From: Egicoccus sp035462025
Lineage (GTDB): Bacteria; Actinomycetota; Nitriliruptoria; Nitriliruptorales; Nitriliruptoraceae
Assembly: GCA_035462025.1 (NCBI GenBank)
Contig: DATHUR010000024.1
Coordinates: forward strand, 1 to 15,165
DNA length: 15,165 bases
Direction: 5' to 3'
Positions 1-7,795 of this stretch are shown piece by piece. Within the stretch, counting starts at the first letter, position 1; the number at the start of each line of letters is the position of its first letter. Under the pieces are notes generated by a model. It worked only from the letters and a program-made list of their open reading frames with translations, was not told the origin of the DNA and ran no database searches. The translations under genes were made by a program, and so were the position numbers.

Positions 1-1205
1 AGCGCGACGAGTTCCCCGGCGGCCTTGGCGGCGTACATGGCGGCATCGGCCCGCCGTTGCAGGACCTCGAGGTCGGCGCCGTGCTCGGGGAACAACGCGA
101 CCCCGATGCTGACCTCGACCTCGAGTCGGGCACCGCCGACGTCGTAGGGTTCGAGCAGTTGGCTCGCCAGGCGGTTGACGGCCTCCCGGGCCGCTTCCTC
201 GTCGGCGACGTCGAGCAGCAGCACGAACTCGTCGCCGCCGATGCGCGAGGCCACGTCGGTGTCACGCACGCCGGCCCGCAACCGTTCACCGACCATCTGC
301 AGCAACTGGTCGCCGACGGCATGGCCCAGCGTGTCGTTGACGTCCTTGAACCGGTCGAGGTCGAGCAGACAGATCGCCCCGGGCCGGCCCGCCGCGATGT
401 GCTGCTCGACCTGCTCGGCGAGCGACAGGCGGTTCGCCAGCCCGGTGAGCCCGTCGTGCAGCGCATGACGCTCGCGCTCCAGCGACATGGCCGCGGTCTT
501 CCACAGCAGGAACAGCGGCAGCAACAGCAACGGCAGGAAGCCCCAGTGCTTCTCGGCGACGACCACGACCAGCGGCGACAGGGCGAGCACCGCACCCGTC
601 GTCAGCGTGTAGTAGCGCACGTTCTCGAAGATGGCCGGACGCAGCGGTCGCGCGTCGAGCGCCGCGATGGCCGTGCCGACCACGGTCAGGTTCACGAGGT
701 GGTAGGCGCCGCCGGCGAGCACGATGACCACGAGGTGGGCAGGTCGCAGCGAGGCGGGCGCGGACGGCGACGCGGGCCAGGCGAAGACCGTCAGCACGCC
801 CCAGGCGGCCGCGTAGGACAGGACGTACTGGGCGCCGTTGAACGAGGCGGCGTAGACGCGTTTGCGCTTGGCGGACTCGCCGGCAACCGTGGCGAGCACG
901 ACGGCGAAGAGCGCGAGCTCCGCGCCCCAGGCCAGCATCACCGCGAACAGGAAGGCGGTGCTCAGCGAGACCCCGTCGGGGTCGAGCCGACCCGAGGCGA
1001 CCACGGGACGCAGTTCGGCGAGCACGACGATGACGTGCAGCTGCCTGTTGGCGTTGCCGGCATCGCCGAGGTCGGTCAGCGACGGCAACCCGACCACGAA
1101 CACCACGAGCGCGACGGCCGACGGCACGACGAGCCACCACCACGCGGCGAAGGGGCTCGTCTCGAGCACCGGCGCGAGATGGGGTCCCCTCGTGCGGTCG
1201 CGCAA
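1..1205 (-). CDS. membrane-anchored GGDEF diguanylate cyclase, C-terminus cut by window edge
   Basis: Predicted to make c-di-GMP from two GTP at the inner face of the membrane. About 401 residues are visible and the frame runs off position 1. Residues 1-235 are mostly hydrophobic, with several probable membrane helices (for example near 17-36, 72-92 and 205-232), forming an integral-membrane sensor I cannot assign to a named family. The GGDEF domain follows: DGLTGLANR at 251-259, LLDLDRFKD, and an intact IGGDEF at 322-327. An RxxD motif (RDTD, 314-317) lies exactly five residues before GGDEF, the classical product-inhibition I-site, so feedback inhibition is expected. The chosen start is TTG at 1205, because AGGAG (1218-1214) lies 8 bases upstream. 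An in-frame GTG at 1319 would add 38 residues that look non-conserved. It lies downstream of, and in the same direction as, the glycosyltransferase gene. A further domain such as EAL could lie beyond the edge. Confidence 0.9.
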   Translation of the reverse strand, partial: MRDRTRGPHLAPVLETSPFAAWWWLVVPSAVALVVFVVGLPSLTDLGDAGNANRQLHVIVVLAELRPVVASGRLDPDGVSLSTAFLFAVMLAWGAELALFAVVLATVAGESAKRKRVYAASFNGAQYVLSYAAAWGVLTVFAWPASPSAPASLRPAHLVVIVLAGGAYHLVNLTVVGTAIAALDARPLRPAIFENVRYYTLTTGAVLALSPLVVVVAEKHWGFLPLLLLPLFLLWKTAAMSLERERHALHDGLTGLANRLSLAEQVEQHIAAGRPGAICLLDLDRFKDVNDTLGHAVGDQLLQMVGERLRAGVRDTDVASRIGGDEFVLLLDVADEEAAREAVNRLASQLLEPYDVGGARLEVEVSIGVALFPEHGADLEVLQRRADAAMYAAKAAGELVA

Positions 1206-1324
1206 CAGCGGGACTCCTGCTAGCGGGCATGGGTCGTCTGCCCCCCATGTCGGCCGCTGGACGATCGACCTGAAGGGGTGGGGGCGAACGACTCCGAACC
1301 CGGGCGCCAGTCGGTCCACATCGC

Positions 1325-2749
1325 TCAGTCGGTGTCGCCGCCGAATCCGGTCCGCGTCATCGTCCCCCAGGTGCGTTCGCCGCGTCGCAGCCAGCGCCAG
1401 GTGGCGCGCAGTCGCCACCACAGCGACATCTGGCGGTACCACAGGGGCTCGGAGCACGCCGCGACCAACTGCCAGGCCCGGTCGCGGACCCGCAACTCGG
1501 ACTCGGTCGCGCGATCCTCGACTGCGAGCGCGCCGACGCTGAGCGCGATCCCCCACAGGTACGCCAGGGTGAGGTAGAGGAGCGCGAACTCGACGTCGAT
1601 CACCCCCAACGGCAGACCGACGGCCAGGGCAACGAGCCCCAACGCCTCGACGATCGGGCCGAACGCCTCGGCCGCGGCCAGGAACCCGAGGCCGCCGAAG
1701 CCCATGCCGCCGTACCGGGGCCGGAAGATCGCGTCGCGGTGGGTCCACAACGTGTCGAGCAGGCCGCGGTGCCAGCGGATGCGCTGGGCCTTCAGCACCT
1801 TCCGTGACACCGGCGTCTCGGTGTAGGCGACCGGGTCGGGCAGGAACTGCACGCGGCTCGGGCCGCCCGTGTCGTAGCCGTGGCGGCGCATGCGCACCAC
1901 CAGTTCGAAGTCCTCGCCGATCGAGTCGTGGCGGTAGCCGCCGACCGCGATCGCGGTTGGCCGGTGGAACGCGCCGAAGGCACCCGAGATGATCACGTTG
2001 CCACCGAGACGGTTCCAGCCGAGTCGCCCGATGAAGAACGCGCGCACGTACTCGACGCTCTGCACCGCACTCAGCCAGCGCCGGTCGATCGCCTTGTTCA
2101 CCACGCGGCCGTCGCGCACCTCGTCACCGTTGACCGGTTGGATCGTGCCGCCGACGGCGACGTTGCCGGGCGACTCGAGGAAGGCGCGGGCCAACCGGAG
2201 CAGGGCGTCGGGTGCGACGATCGTGTCGGCGTCCAGTGCGACGAACAGGTCGCCCGACGCCACGGCGATGCCGGCGTTGAGGGCGTCGGCCTTGCCGCCG
2301 TTGTCCTTGTCGACCACCACCAGGTTGGCGTGCATCCGCGAGCGGTAGACCGTGCGCACCGGGCGGGTCCGAAGGTCGCTCAGGTCGGTCGGCGCATGCG
2401 GGTCGGGGACCAGGTCGAACGCGTCGACCATGCGCTCGAGGGTGTCGTCGGGCGAGCCGTCGTTGACGACCACGATCTCGACGTCGGGATACTCGAGGGT
2501 GAGCATGCCCTCGACCGCATCGACAATGGTCACGGACTCGCAGTACGCCGGCGCGAGCACCGAGATGCGTGCCGTGTCGGGCGTGCGGTGCCACCACGAC
2601 AGCGTCGCGAGGTCGAGGCGCCGTTGCCGATGCTTGAGCTCACGGCTGGCGAGGACGAGTTGCAGGCTGTAGGTGCCGTTGACCGCGAGGAAGTAGACCA
2701 ACGCCAGCAGCGCGATCGAATACAGCACGAACTGCAGCAGGTCGCCCAT
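1325..2749 (-). CDS. processive family 2 glycosyltransferase (polysaccharide synthase-like)
   Basis: A 474-residue membrane GT2 enzyme of the PgaC/hyaluronan synthase/cellulose synthase type, expected to polymerise a sugar nucleotide and extrude the chain. Visible motifs in order: an N-terminal membrane helix at about 5-25; ISVLAPAYCE starting the GT-A fold; NDGS with Asp97 for nucleotide binding; DAD at 173-175 for the metal; IGED with the catalytic Asp at 280; and QRIRW at 322-326, the QxxRW acceptor motif of processive enzymes. Two or three membrane helices lie between about 352 and 410, followed by a basic tail. The start is ATG at 2749, overlapping the stop of the HEAT gene by one base (TGATG), so translation is probably coupled. 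The frame stays open far upstream, but that stretch is an Arg/Pro-rich shadow of the HEAT gene. There is no PilZ domain, so c-di-GMP control, if any, would need another partner. Family assignment is sure; the polymer is unknown. Confidence 0.92.
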   Translation of the reverse strand: MGDLLQFVLYSIALLALVYFLAVNGTYSLQLVLASRELKHRQRRLDLATLSWWHRTPDTARISVLAPAYCESVTIVDAVEGMLTLEYPDVEIVVVNDGSPDDTLERMVDAFDLVPDPHAPTDLSDLRTRPVRTVYRSRMHANLVVVDKDNGGKADALNAGIAVASGDLFVALDADTIVAPDALLRLARAFLESPGNVAVGGTIQPVNGDEVRDGRVVNKAIDRRWLSAVQSVEYVRAFFIGRLGWNRLGGNVIISGAFGAFHRPTAIAVGGYRHDSIGEDFELVVRMRRHGYDTGGPSRVQFLPDPVAYTETPVSRKVLKAQRIRWHRGLLDTLWTHRDAIFRPRYGGMGFGGLGFLAAAEAFGPIVEALGLVALAVGLPLGVIDVEFALLYLTLAYLWGIALSVGALAVEDRATESELRVRDRAWQLVAACSEPLWYRQMSLWWRLRATWRWLRRGERTWGTMTRTGFGGDTD

Positions 2750-3786
2750 CAGCCGACCGTCTGCTGCAGCCGGCGCAGCAGCGCACGGCCGACCGGGCCG
2801 GCCCGAAGCAACGAGCGTCGGGCGACCTGGCGGACCTGCCACGCGGGGTCGCGGGCCAGTTCCAGCAGCACGGGCGCCGCCGCCGGATGGCGACCCGCGA
2901 TGGCCGCCACGGCCCGTCGCACGGCCTGGTCGGCGTCGGCCAGGTGTTCGCGGACGAGGCCGGGGACCCGGTCGGGTGATCCGACGGCGACCGCACGGAT
3001 GGCCGCGGCCCGCACCTCGGCGGCCTCGTCGTGCAGGAATCCCTCCAGCGGCAGCACGACCCGCCGGCCGAGTGCGGCGAGCGTGGTCAGCGGCGCCACG
3101 GCGGCCAGCGGTTCCGCTCCCGGTGTGGTCGCCAGGGCGAGCGCGCGCTCGAGGACCCAGACCGGCGCGGGCTCGACCTTCACACACACGTGCTTGGCCG
3201 CGATGCGCACGATCGCGACCGGCGACACCAGCGCGTCGGCCAGCAGTTCGGTCGCATCGCGATAGCCCGACCGTCGTTGGTCCCGGCCCGTCGGCGCCGA
3301 CTGGAGTTGTCGCGGGCGGTCCGACAGCCACAACAGCGCGGCGGCCCGCACCTCGGGGTGGGGATCGTTGAGCACCCGGAGATCCGCGGGGTCGTCGCTG
3401 GCCAGGTGCAGCAGTCGAACGGCACGCAGTCGCCGCCACCAGCGCGACGAGCGCAGTTCGACGCGTGCGCGTTCGTTCACCTGCGCCGCGCGGGCCAGTC
3501 GCGCGAGCACGGCACGTTGTTCCTCGCCCACGATGCGGCCGGCCGCGAGGCAGACCGTCTCGGCGACGGCCGGGTCCGCGGCGCGCATGGCTTCGGCGGC
3601 GGCCTCGACCTGCTCGCGGGAGGTGAGCGCGTCGATCACGCTGGCCATCAAATCGCGCTCGGCGCGGTGACGGGCGAACCACCGTCGGCGGCGCCGCCAG
3701 GTGCCGAACAGCATGTCGGCCGTGAACACGACGACGACCGTCAGCAGCACCAGGGTGGCGGCGAGGACCACGTCCATGGTCGTCAT
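2749..3786 (-). CDS. membrane-anchored HEAT-repeat protein
   Basis: A 345-residue protein with one N-terminal membrane helix (about 5-25), a strongly basic stretch after it (WRRRRRW, 30-36) that should stay in the cytoplasm, and then an all-helical body. HEAT-type repeats are visible: DPHPEVRAAAL (141-151), EVRAAAIRAVA (257-267), AVRRAVAAIA (288-297) and DPAWQVRQVARRSLL (313-327). Such repeats form superhelical protein-binding scaffolds; no enzyme motif is seen. The gene lies between the phosphorelay regulator (ATGA overlap, 4 bases) and the glycosyltransferase (TGATG overlap, 1 base), which suggests it physically links signalling to the synthase; that role is inference. GGAG lies 6 bases before the chosen ATG. 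A second in-frame ATG occurs three codons later, so the exact start is uncertain by three residues. Confidence 0.88.
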   Translation of the reverse strand: MTTMDVVLAATLVLLTVVVVFTADMLFGTWRRRRRWFARHRAERDLMASVIDALTSREQVEAAAEAMRAADPAVAETVCLAAGRIVGEEQRAVLARLARAAQVNERARVELRSSRWWRRLRAVRLLHLASDDPADLRVLNDPHPEVRAAALLWLSDRPRQLQSAPTGRDQRRSGYRDATELLADALVSPVAIVRIAAKHVCVKVEPAPVWVLERALALATTPGAEPLAAVAPLTTLAALGRRVVLPLEGFLHDEAAEVRAAAIRAVAVGSPDRVPGLVREHLADADQAVRRAVAAIAGRHPAAAPVLLELARDPAWQVRQVARRSLLRAGPVGRALLRRLQQTVG

Positions 3787-4904
3787 GGCCCGCTCCGGCT
3801 GCGTGCGACCACCAGACCGACCAGGCGATCGAGGTCGTACGGCTTCGGCAGATGGTCGACGTCGGGGAGGGCCGCGCGGGCGCGTGCCAGTTCCGCCTCG
3901 TTGTCGTGCACGGTCGCCAGCACCACCCGCGTGTGCTCGAGCGCACCGGCTGCAGCGAGCCCGTCGAGGACGCTGAGGCCGTTGAGACCGGGCAGGTCGA
4001 CGTCGAGAAGCAACACGTCGGGTGCCGTCGCGCGTGTCCTCAACTCGCGCAGGGCCGTGCCGCCGTGGTCGTAGCTGATGACCTCGAAGCCGGCCCGTTC
4101 GAGCCGGCGCCGGACCAGCGCGACCAGGATCGGGTCGTCGTCCACGACCGCTACCAGACCGCCGTCGAGCGTGCGGGCGGCGGCTCGTGCCTCACGTTCG
4201 GGTGCGCTCTCCACCCGCGAGCGGGCCCCGTCCTCGAGCCGGGCGGCCACCTCGCACAGCACGACCGCGTCTGCCACAGCGAGCTCGCGGTCGGCGAGCA
4301 GGAGGTGCTCGGCGCGCCGGGCAGGCTCGGCGAGGTCGGCCTCCCCGAGCGCGCCCGCGAGGCCGATGCTGCGGTGGGCCGCCGCACGCGCACGTTCGCG
4401 CAGATCCCCGGTCAGGTCGCCACACAGCACCGCGGCACCGGCATCGCCGACGAGGCGCGCCCGGACCTCGAGTTCCTGCAACCCGCGCTGCCGCAGGGTG
4501 ATCGCATCGCCCTCCTCTCGTTGCGGCGAGGGCGGGACGGTGCCCGTGTGGGCACCCGCCTCGTCCCGCGAGAACAGGCGGGTGAGTTCCTGCGCGGTGC
4601 GGGCGGGGTCCAGGGGCTTGCGAAGCCGTCCGACGACCTGGCGATGCTGGACGGCGTCCGGCCGGACCGAGCAGATCACGACCGGGAGTGCCGAAGTCCG
4701 CGGGTCGGCCTCGAGTGCCGCCAGCACGTCGTCGGCCGTCCCGTCGAGCAACGCCCCGTCGGTGACCACGCCCTGCACGTGCGCGGCCAGGTCCACCACA
4801 CCGGCGACGCGGTCGGTCACCTCCACCTCGAAGCCGGACTGCCCGAGCACGAGTCGCAACAGGGCCGCCAGGTCGAGGTCGTCCTCGACGAGCAACAGCC
4901 GCAC
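3783..4904 (-). CDS. receiver-Hpt-receiver phosphorelay response regulator
   Basis: A 373-residue protein with three phosphotransfer modules and no DNA-binding or enzymatic output. Receiver 1 (about 1-112) has the acidic pair near 7-9, probable phospho-acceptor Asp49 in a diverged VVTDG context, Ser79 and Lys96 (RKP). An Hpt-like helical segment follows (about 140-230), with AAHRSIGLAGALG placing the phosphorylatable histidine at 177. Receiver 2 (about 250-370) is canonical: DDD 255-257, LLLD with Asp301, PGLNG, Thr331 and Lys354 (LPKPYD). The chosen start is GTG at 4904, six bases after GGAG and directly at the first receiver strand; a longer frame from 4988 adds a charged, non-conserved leader. 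It is the first gene of a minus-strand operon with the HEAT protein, overlapping it as ATGA. The partner histidine kinase is not in the window. Output is probably by protein contact, perhaps through the HEAT protein (inference). Confidence 0.9.
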   Translation of the reverse strand: MRLLLVEDDLDLAALLRLVLGQSGFEVEVTDRVAGVVDLAAHVQGVVTDGALLDGTADDVLAALEADPRTSALPVVICSVRPDAVQHRQVVGRLRKPLDPARTAQELTRLFSRDEAGAHTGTVPPSPQREEGDAITLRQRGLQELEVRARLVGDAGAAVLCGDLTGDLRERARAAAHRSIGLAGALGEADLAEPARRAEHLLLADRELAVADAVVLCEVAARLEDGARSRVESAPEREARAAARTLDGGLVAVVDDDPILVALVRRRLERAGFEVISYDHGGTALRELRTRATAPDVLLLDVDLPGLNGLSVLDGLAAAGALEHTRVVLATVHDNEAELARARAALPDVDHLPKPYDLDRLVGLVVARSRSGP

Positions 4905-5064
4905 GTCTCGCTCCTGGTCGTACCGGTGGAGTCCAGCAGGTCCGGGCACTCGTGCGTCGGATCGTTCGGCGGCACGCGTCCGTGGCATCGTCGGCCGGTC
5001 GGGCTTACGGTCCAGCGGTGAGGGGCGCCCCCCGCGCCCGGCAACGACGTCAGGCAGGCTCGCC
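4905..5064. promoter_or_regulatory. divergent intergenic region between polysaccharide and NAD operons
   Basis: These 160 bases separate two divergent operon starts (GTG at 4904 on minus, GTG at 5065 on plus) and must hold both promoters. I see no convincing -10/-35 pair. The only dyad I noticed is weak: CGTGC (4951-4955) and GCACG (4972-4976) flank a 16-base imperfectly symmetric centre. An NrtR operator would be expected here from the operon content, but I cannot recognise one. Confidence 0.3.
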
Positions 5065-6402
5065 GTGTCACCACCCGCCCGATCGACCGCGCTGCTGACC
5101 GACCGCTACGAGCTGACCATGCTCGACGCGGCCCTGCACGACGGCCGTGCCGATCGTCCGTGCGTCTTCGAGGTCTTCACCCGCCGGCTGCCACCGGGCC
5201 GCCGGTACGGGATCGTCGCCGGCACGGGCCGGCTGCTCGAAGCGGTGGCCGACTTCCGGTTCGACGACGACGTGCTCGGCTGGCTCGACGATGCGGCCGT
5301 GGTCTCCCCCGCGACACTCGACTGGCTGCGCGACTACCGGTTCGCCGGCGACATCGAGGGCTACGCCGAGGGCGAGGTGTTCCTGCCCCACTCGCCCGTC
5401 CTCACCGTCCGCGGGTCCTTCGCGGACGCGGTCGTGCTCGAGACGCTGGTGCTCTCGGTCCTCAACTACGACAGCGCAGTCGCCAGCGCAGCCGCCCGCA
5501 TGGTGACGGCGGCGGCGGGCAGGCAACTGTTCGAGTTCGGTAGCCGCCGTGCCAACGAGGACGCGGCCGTCGCCGCCGCCCGGGCCGCGTACGTGGCCGG
5601 CTTCCACGGCACGTCCAACCTCGAGGCCGGCCGCCGCTACGGCATCCCCACGTTCGGCACGTCGGCACACTCCTTCACCCTGCTGCACGACTCGGAGTCG
5701 AGCGCCTTCGCCGCGCAGGTGGCTGCGCTCGGACCCGGCACCACCCTGCTGGTCGACACCTACGACATCGAGCAGGGCCTGCGCACGGCCCTCCGGGTGG
5801 CCGGGACCGAACTCGGGGCCGTCCGCATCGACTCGGGCGACCTCGCTGTGGAGGCTGCCCGCGCCCGCCGCCTGCTCGACGAGACCGGCGCCGAGCGCAC
5901 GAAGATCGTGCTGTCCGGGGACCTCGACGAGTACCGGATCGCCGACCTCGGTGATGCCCCGGTCGACGCGTTCGGCGTCGGGACATCGGTCGTGACCGGA
6001 TCGGGGGCCCCGACCGCCGGGTTCGTGTACAAGCTCGTGGCACGCGGTGTGACCGCGGACGGACCGTGCGAACCGGTCGCCAAGGCCGGCGGTGCCAAGG
6101 CGACACGGGGCGGGCGGAAGGCGAGCTGGCGTCGGCTGCGCGACGGCCACGCGGTCGCCGAGGTGATCCGGCCCCACGACGCGACACCGCTCGACGGCGA
6201 CGTCCGCGCGCTGCAGGTGCCGTTGATCGTCGGTGGAGAACGCGTTGCCGAACCCGACCTCGGGGCGGCGCGCGAGCGGGCGCGCGCGTCGTTGGCCGAA
6301 CTCGGCTCTACCGGGGTCGGCCTGGATGACGGCCCGCTGGCGTTCGAGACCGTGTTCGAGGACGATCCCGGCAGCCCCGCCGCTTTCGAGGAGGACACAT
6401 GA
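5065..6402 (+). CDS. pncB: nicotinate phosphoribosyltransferase
   Basis: Joins nicotinic acid and PRPP, with ATP hydrolysis, to give nicotinate mononucleotide, the committed step of the deamidating NAD salvage route. The 445-residue protein shows family hallmarks: LLTDRYELTML near the N-terminus (10-20), LETLVLSVLNYDSAVA (125-140), FGSRRAN (158-164), GTSNLEAG, GTSAHSF with the phosphorylatable-type His202, RIDSGDL (254-260) and a late FGVGTSVVTG glycine-rich phosphate loop. The start is GTG at 5065, giving VSPPARSTALLTDRYE; a weak AGG-type ribosome site precedes it by about six bases. The frame is open much further upstream but that part is antisense to the regulator gene. It overlaps the nicotinamidase gene as ATGA, so the two consecutive pathway steps should be made together. 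Regulation by the third gene, an NrtR homologue, is likely. Confidence 0.96.
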   Translation: MSPPARSTALLTDRYELTMLDAALHDGRADRPCVFEVFTRRLPPGRRYGIVAGTGRLLEAVADFRFDDDVLGWLDDAAVVSPATLDWLRDYRFAGDIEGYAEGEVFLPHSPVLTVRGSFADAVVLETLVLSVLNYDSAVASAAARMVTAAAGRQLFEFGSRRANEDAAVAAARAAYVAGFHGTSNLEAGRRYGIPTFGTSAHSFTLLHDSESSAFAAQVAALGPGTTLLVDTYDIEQGLRTALRVAGTELGAVRIDSGDLAVEAARARRLLDETGAERTKIVLSGDLDEYRIADLGDAPVDAFGVGTSVVTGSGAPTAGFVYKLVARGVTADGPCEPVAKAGGAKATRGGRKASWRRLRDGHAVAEVIRPHDATPLDGDVRALQVPLIVGGERVAEPDLGAARERARASLAELGSTGVGLDDGPLAFETVFEDDPGSPAAFEEDT

Positions 6403-6992
6403 GCCAGCACTACGACGACCGCACGGCCCTGGTCGTGGTCGACGTGCAGAACGACTTCGCCGACCCCGACGGCGGGTTGTACGTCGCCGAGGGCGAGCAG
6501 GTCGTGCCGGCCGTCAACGCCGAGATCGAGGCGGCCCGCGCCGCCGGTGCGCTGGTGGTCTACACCCAGGACTGGCATCCGGCCTCCACGCCCCACTTCG
6601 CCAAGGACGGCGGTGTCTGGCCAACCCACTGCGTCCAGGACACCTGGGGCGCCGAACTGCACCCGCAGCTCGATGTCGACGGGCCGGTCGTGCGCAAGGG
6701 CGTCGACGGCGGCGACGGCTACTCCGGCTTCAGCGTGCGCGACCCGGTCAGCGGCCAGGAGTCGGCCACCGAACTCGGCCGCATCCTCGACGACGCCGGC
6801 ATCCGACGGGTCGTGGTCACGGGCCTGGCCGGCGACGTGTGTGTCAAGGCGACGGCGCTCGATGCCAGGAACCTCGGCTACGACGTGACCCTGCCGCTGG
6901 CGACCACGCGGTTCGTCGAGCTCGAGCCGGGCGACGGCGACCGGGCCGTTTCCGAACTGCGCGGGGCCGACGTCGAGGTCGTGCCCGGGTGA
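6399..6992 (+). CDS. pncA: nicotinamidase (pyrazinamidase family)
   Basis: Hydrolyses nicotinamide to nicotinic acid and ammonia, supplying the substrate of the preceding gene's enzyme. At 197 residues it is of normal size for an isochorismatase-fold nicotinamidase. The catalytic triad is visible: Asp15 in VVVDVQNDF, Lys100 in VVRKG and Cys148 in GDVCV. Metal ligands fit Asp58, His60 and His66 in TQDWHPASTPHF; WPTHC follows at 74-78. The ATG at 6399 overlaps the pncB stop by four bases and has a strong ribosome site (GGAGG) four bases upstream, so it can be translated well in its own right. Its TGA overlaps the GTG of the nrtR homologue. The same family activates pyrazinamide in mycobacteria, but nothing here bears on drug action. 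Confidence 0.96.
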   Translation: MSQHYDDRTALVVVDVQNDFADPDGGLYVAEGEQVVPAVNAEIEAARAAGALVVYTQDWHPASTPHFAKDGGVWPTHCVQDTWGAELHPQLDVDGPVVRKGVDGGDGYSGFSVRDPVSGQESATELGRILDDAGIRRVVVTGLAGDVCVKATALDARNLGYDVTLPLATTRFVELEPGDGDRAVSELRGADVEVVPG

Positions 6993-7735
6993 GCGGCGCG
7001 TCGGCGTCGGCGTCCGCGTCCGCGGGCCGCGTGGCTTCGCGGGTGTCGACCTGCGCGGTCGCCGTGGACGTGGCGATGCTCACCGTCCGCGACGGTCGGT
7101 TGCAGTTGCTGCTCGTCCAACCCGATGCGGGTCCGTTCACGACCCAGTGGGCACTGCCCGGCCGGCGGGTACGCGACGACGAGGGCCTGGACGCGACCGC
7201 CCACCGGGCGCTGCGCGAGTTGGCCGGCATCACCGCGCCCGACGCCCACCTCGAACAGCTGCGCACCTACGGCGACCCGACCCGGGATCCGCGGGGCCGC
7301 GTCGTCTCGGTCGCCTACCTGGCGCTGACGCCGACGTTCGAATCGGCACTCGACAGCGGCCCGCTGGCCGACGGTCGCGCCCGGTTCTTCCACGTCGCCG
7401 AACTCTCTGCCGCCGACGGGCCTCAGCTGGCCTACGACCACGACCGCATCGTTCCAGACGCGATCGAGCGTGCCCGCTCGAAGCTCGAGTACACCGCGCT
7501 CGCCACGGCGTTCGTGGCCGAACCGTTCACGCTGGGCGAACTGCGACGGGTGTACGAGGCGGTGTGGGGCGTCGAACTCGACGCGGCCAACTTCCGTCGC
7601 AAGGTGGTCTCGACCCGCGACTTCGTGGTCGAGGTCGAGGGCACCTCGGCCCCCGGCCCCGGCGGCGGACGCCCGGCGAAACGCTACCGCCGCGGCACCG
7701 CCACCCGCCTGCACCCCGCCATGCTCCGCGCCTAG
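6989..7735 (+). CDS. nrtR: NrtR-type regulator of NAD metabolism (Nudix-like domain plus winged helix)
   Basis: A 248-residue transcription factor: a Nudix-like effector domain (about 21-145) and a C-terminal winged helix (about 165-245, with PFTLGELRRVYEAVWG, NFRRKVV and GGGRPAKRYR as in NrtR proteins). NrtR family members bind DNA and respond to ADP-ribose or related products of NAD turnover. The Nudix signature at 59-81 is broken: the first Gly is Arg59, the RE pair reads RA (73-74) and the EE pair reads EL (77-78), so hydrolysis is unlikely and sensing likely, as known for NrtR. The GTG start at 6989 overlaps the pncA stop as GTGA; the first 13 residues are a low-complexity Ser-Ala repeat. 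Another possible start is a GTG at 7067, near the domain boundary. As last gene of pncB-pncA-nrtR it probably controls its own operon (inference). Confidence 0.88.
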   Translation: MSGASASASASAGRVASRVSTCAVAVDVAMLTVRDGRLQLLLVQPDAGPFTTQWALPGRRVRDDEGLDATAHRALRELAGITAPDAHLEQLRTYGDPTRDPRGRVVSVAYLALTPTFESALDSGPLADGRARFFHVAELSAADGPQLAYDHDRIVPDAIERARSKLEYTALATAFVAEPFTLGELRRVYEAVWGVELDAANFRRKVVSTRDFVVEVEGTSAPGPGGGRPAKRYRRGTATRLHPAMLRA

Positions 7736-7744
7736 GTCAGATTC

Positions 7745-7795
7745 GGGGCGGGTCCCCTGTCTCGCTCGCTCCGCTCGCTCGTTGCCCCCCGCCCT
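7745..7795. terminator. candidate bidirectional terminator with CGCTCGCTC repeat loop
   Basis: Between the convergent stops of nrtR and ligA, GGGCGGG (7746-7752) can pair with CCCGCCC (7788-7794), extended by a G-U pair. The loop of about 35 bases carries CGCTCGCTC twice in tandem (7762-7779). A smaller alternative hairpin is GGGG/CCCC at 7745-7757. There is no T-run on either strand, so intrinsic termination is only a possibility. Confidence 0.35.

Noticed and set aside
57..1223. Long plus-strand open frame opposite the diguanylate cyclase
   Set aside because: Its protein is rich in Gln, Arg, Gly and His with no domain signal, while the minus strand encodes intact GGDEF motifs; a typical high-GC antisense shadow.
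1225..1244. Small hairpin GGGCA/TGCCC after the synthase gene
   Set aside because: Only five base pairs with a nine-base loop and no T-run; too weak to call a terminator.
1220..1321. 33-codon minus-strand frame starting at ATG 1321 between the synthase and cyclase genes
   Set aside because: No ribosome site of its own, composition not protein-like, and it overlaps the leader of the cyclase gene; no support beyond an open frame.
2750..3946. Apparent N-terminal extension of the glycosyltransferase
   Set aside because: The stretch is Arg/Pro-rich, lies out of frame over the HEAT gene, and the GT2 membrane helix begins right at the coupled ATG at 2749.
6995..7025. Tandem GCGTCG/GCGTCC repeat
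   Set aside because: Explained as the Ser-Ala low-complexity N-terminus of the NrtR homologue; no sign of an independent element.
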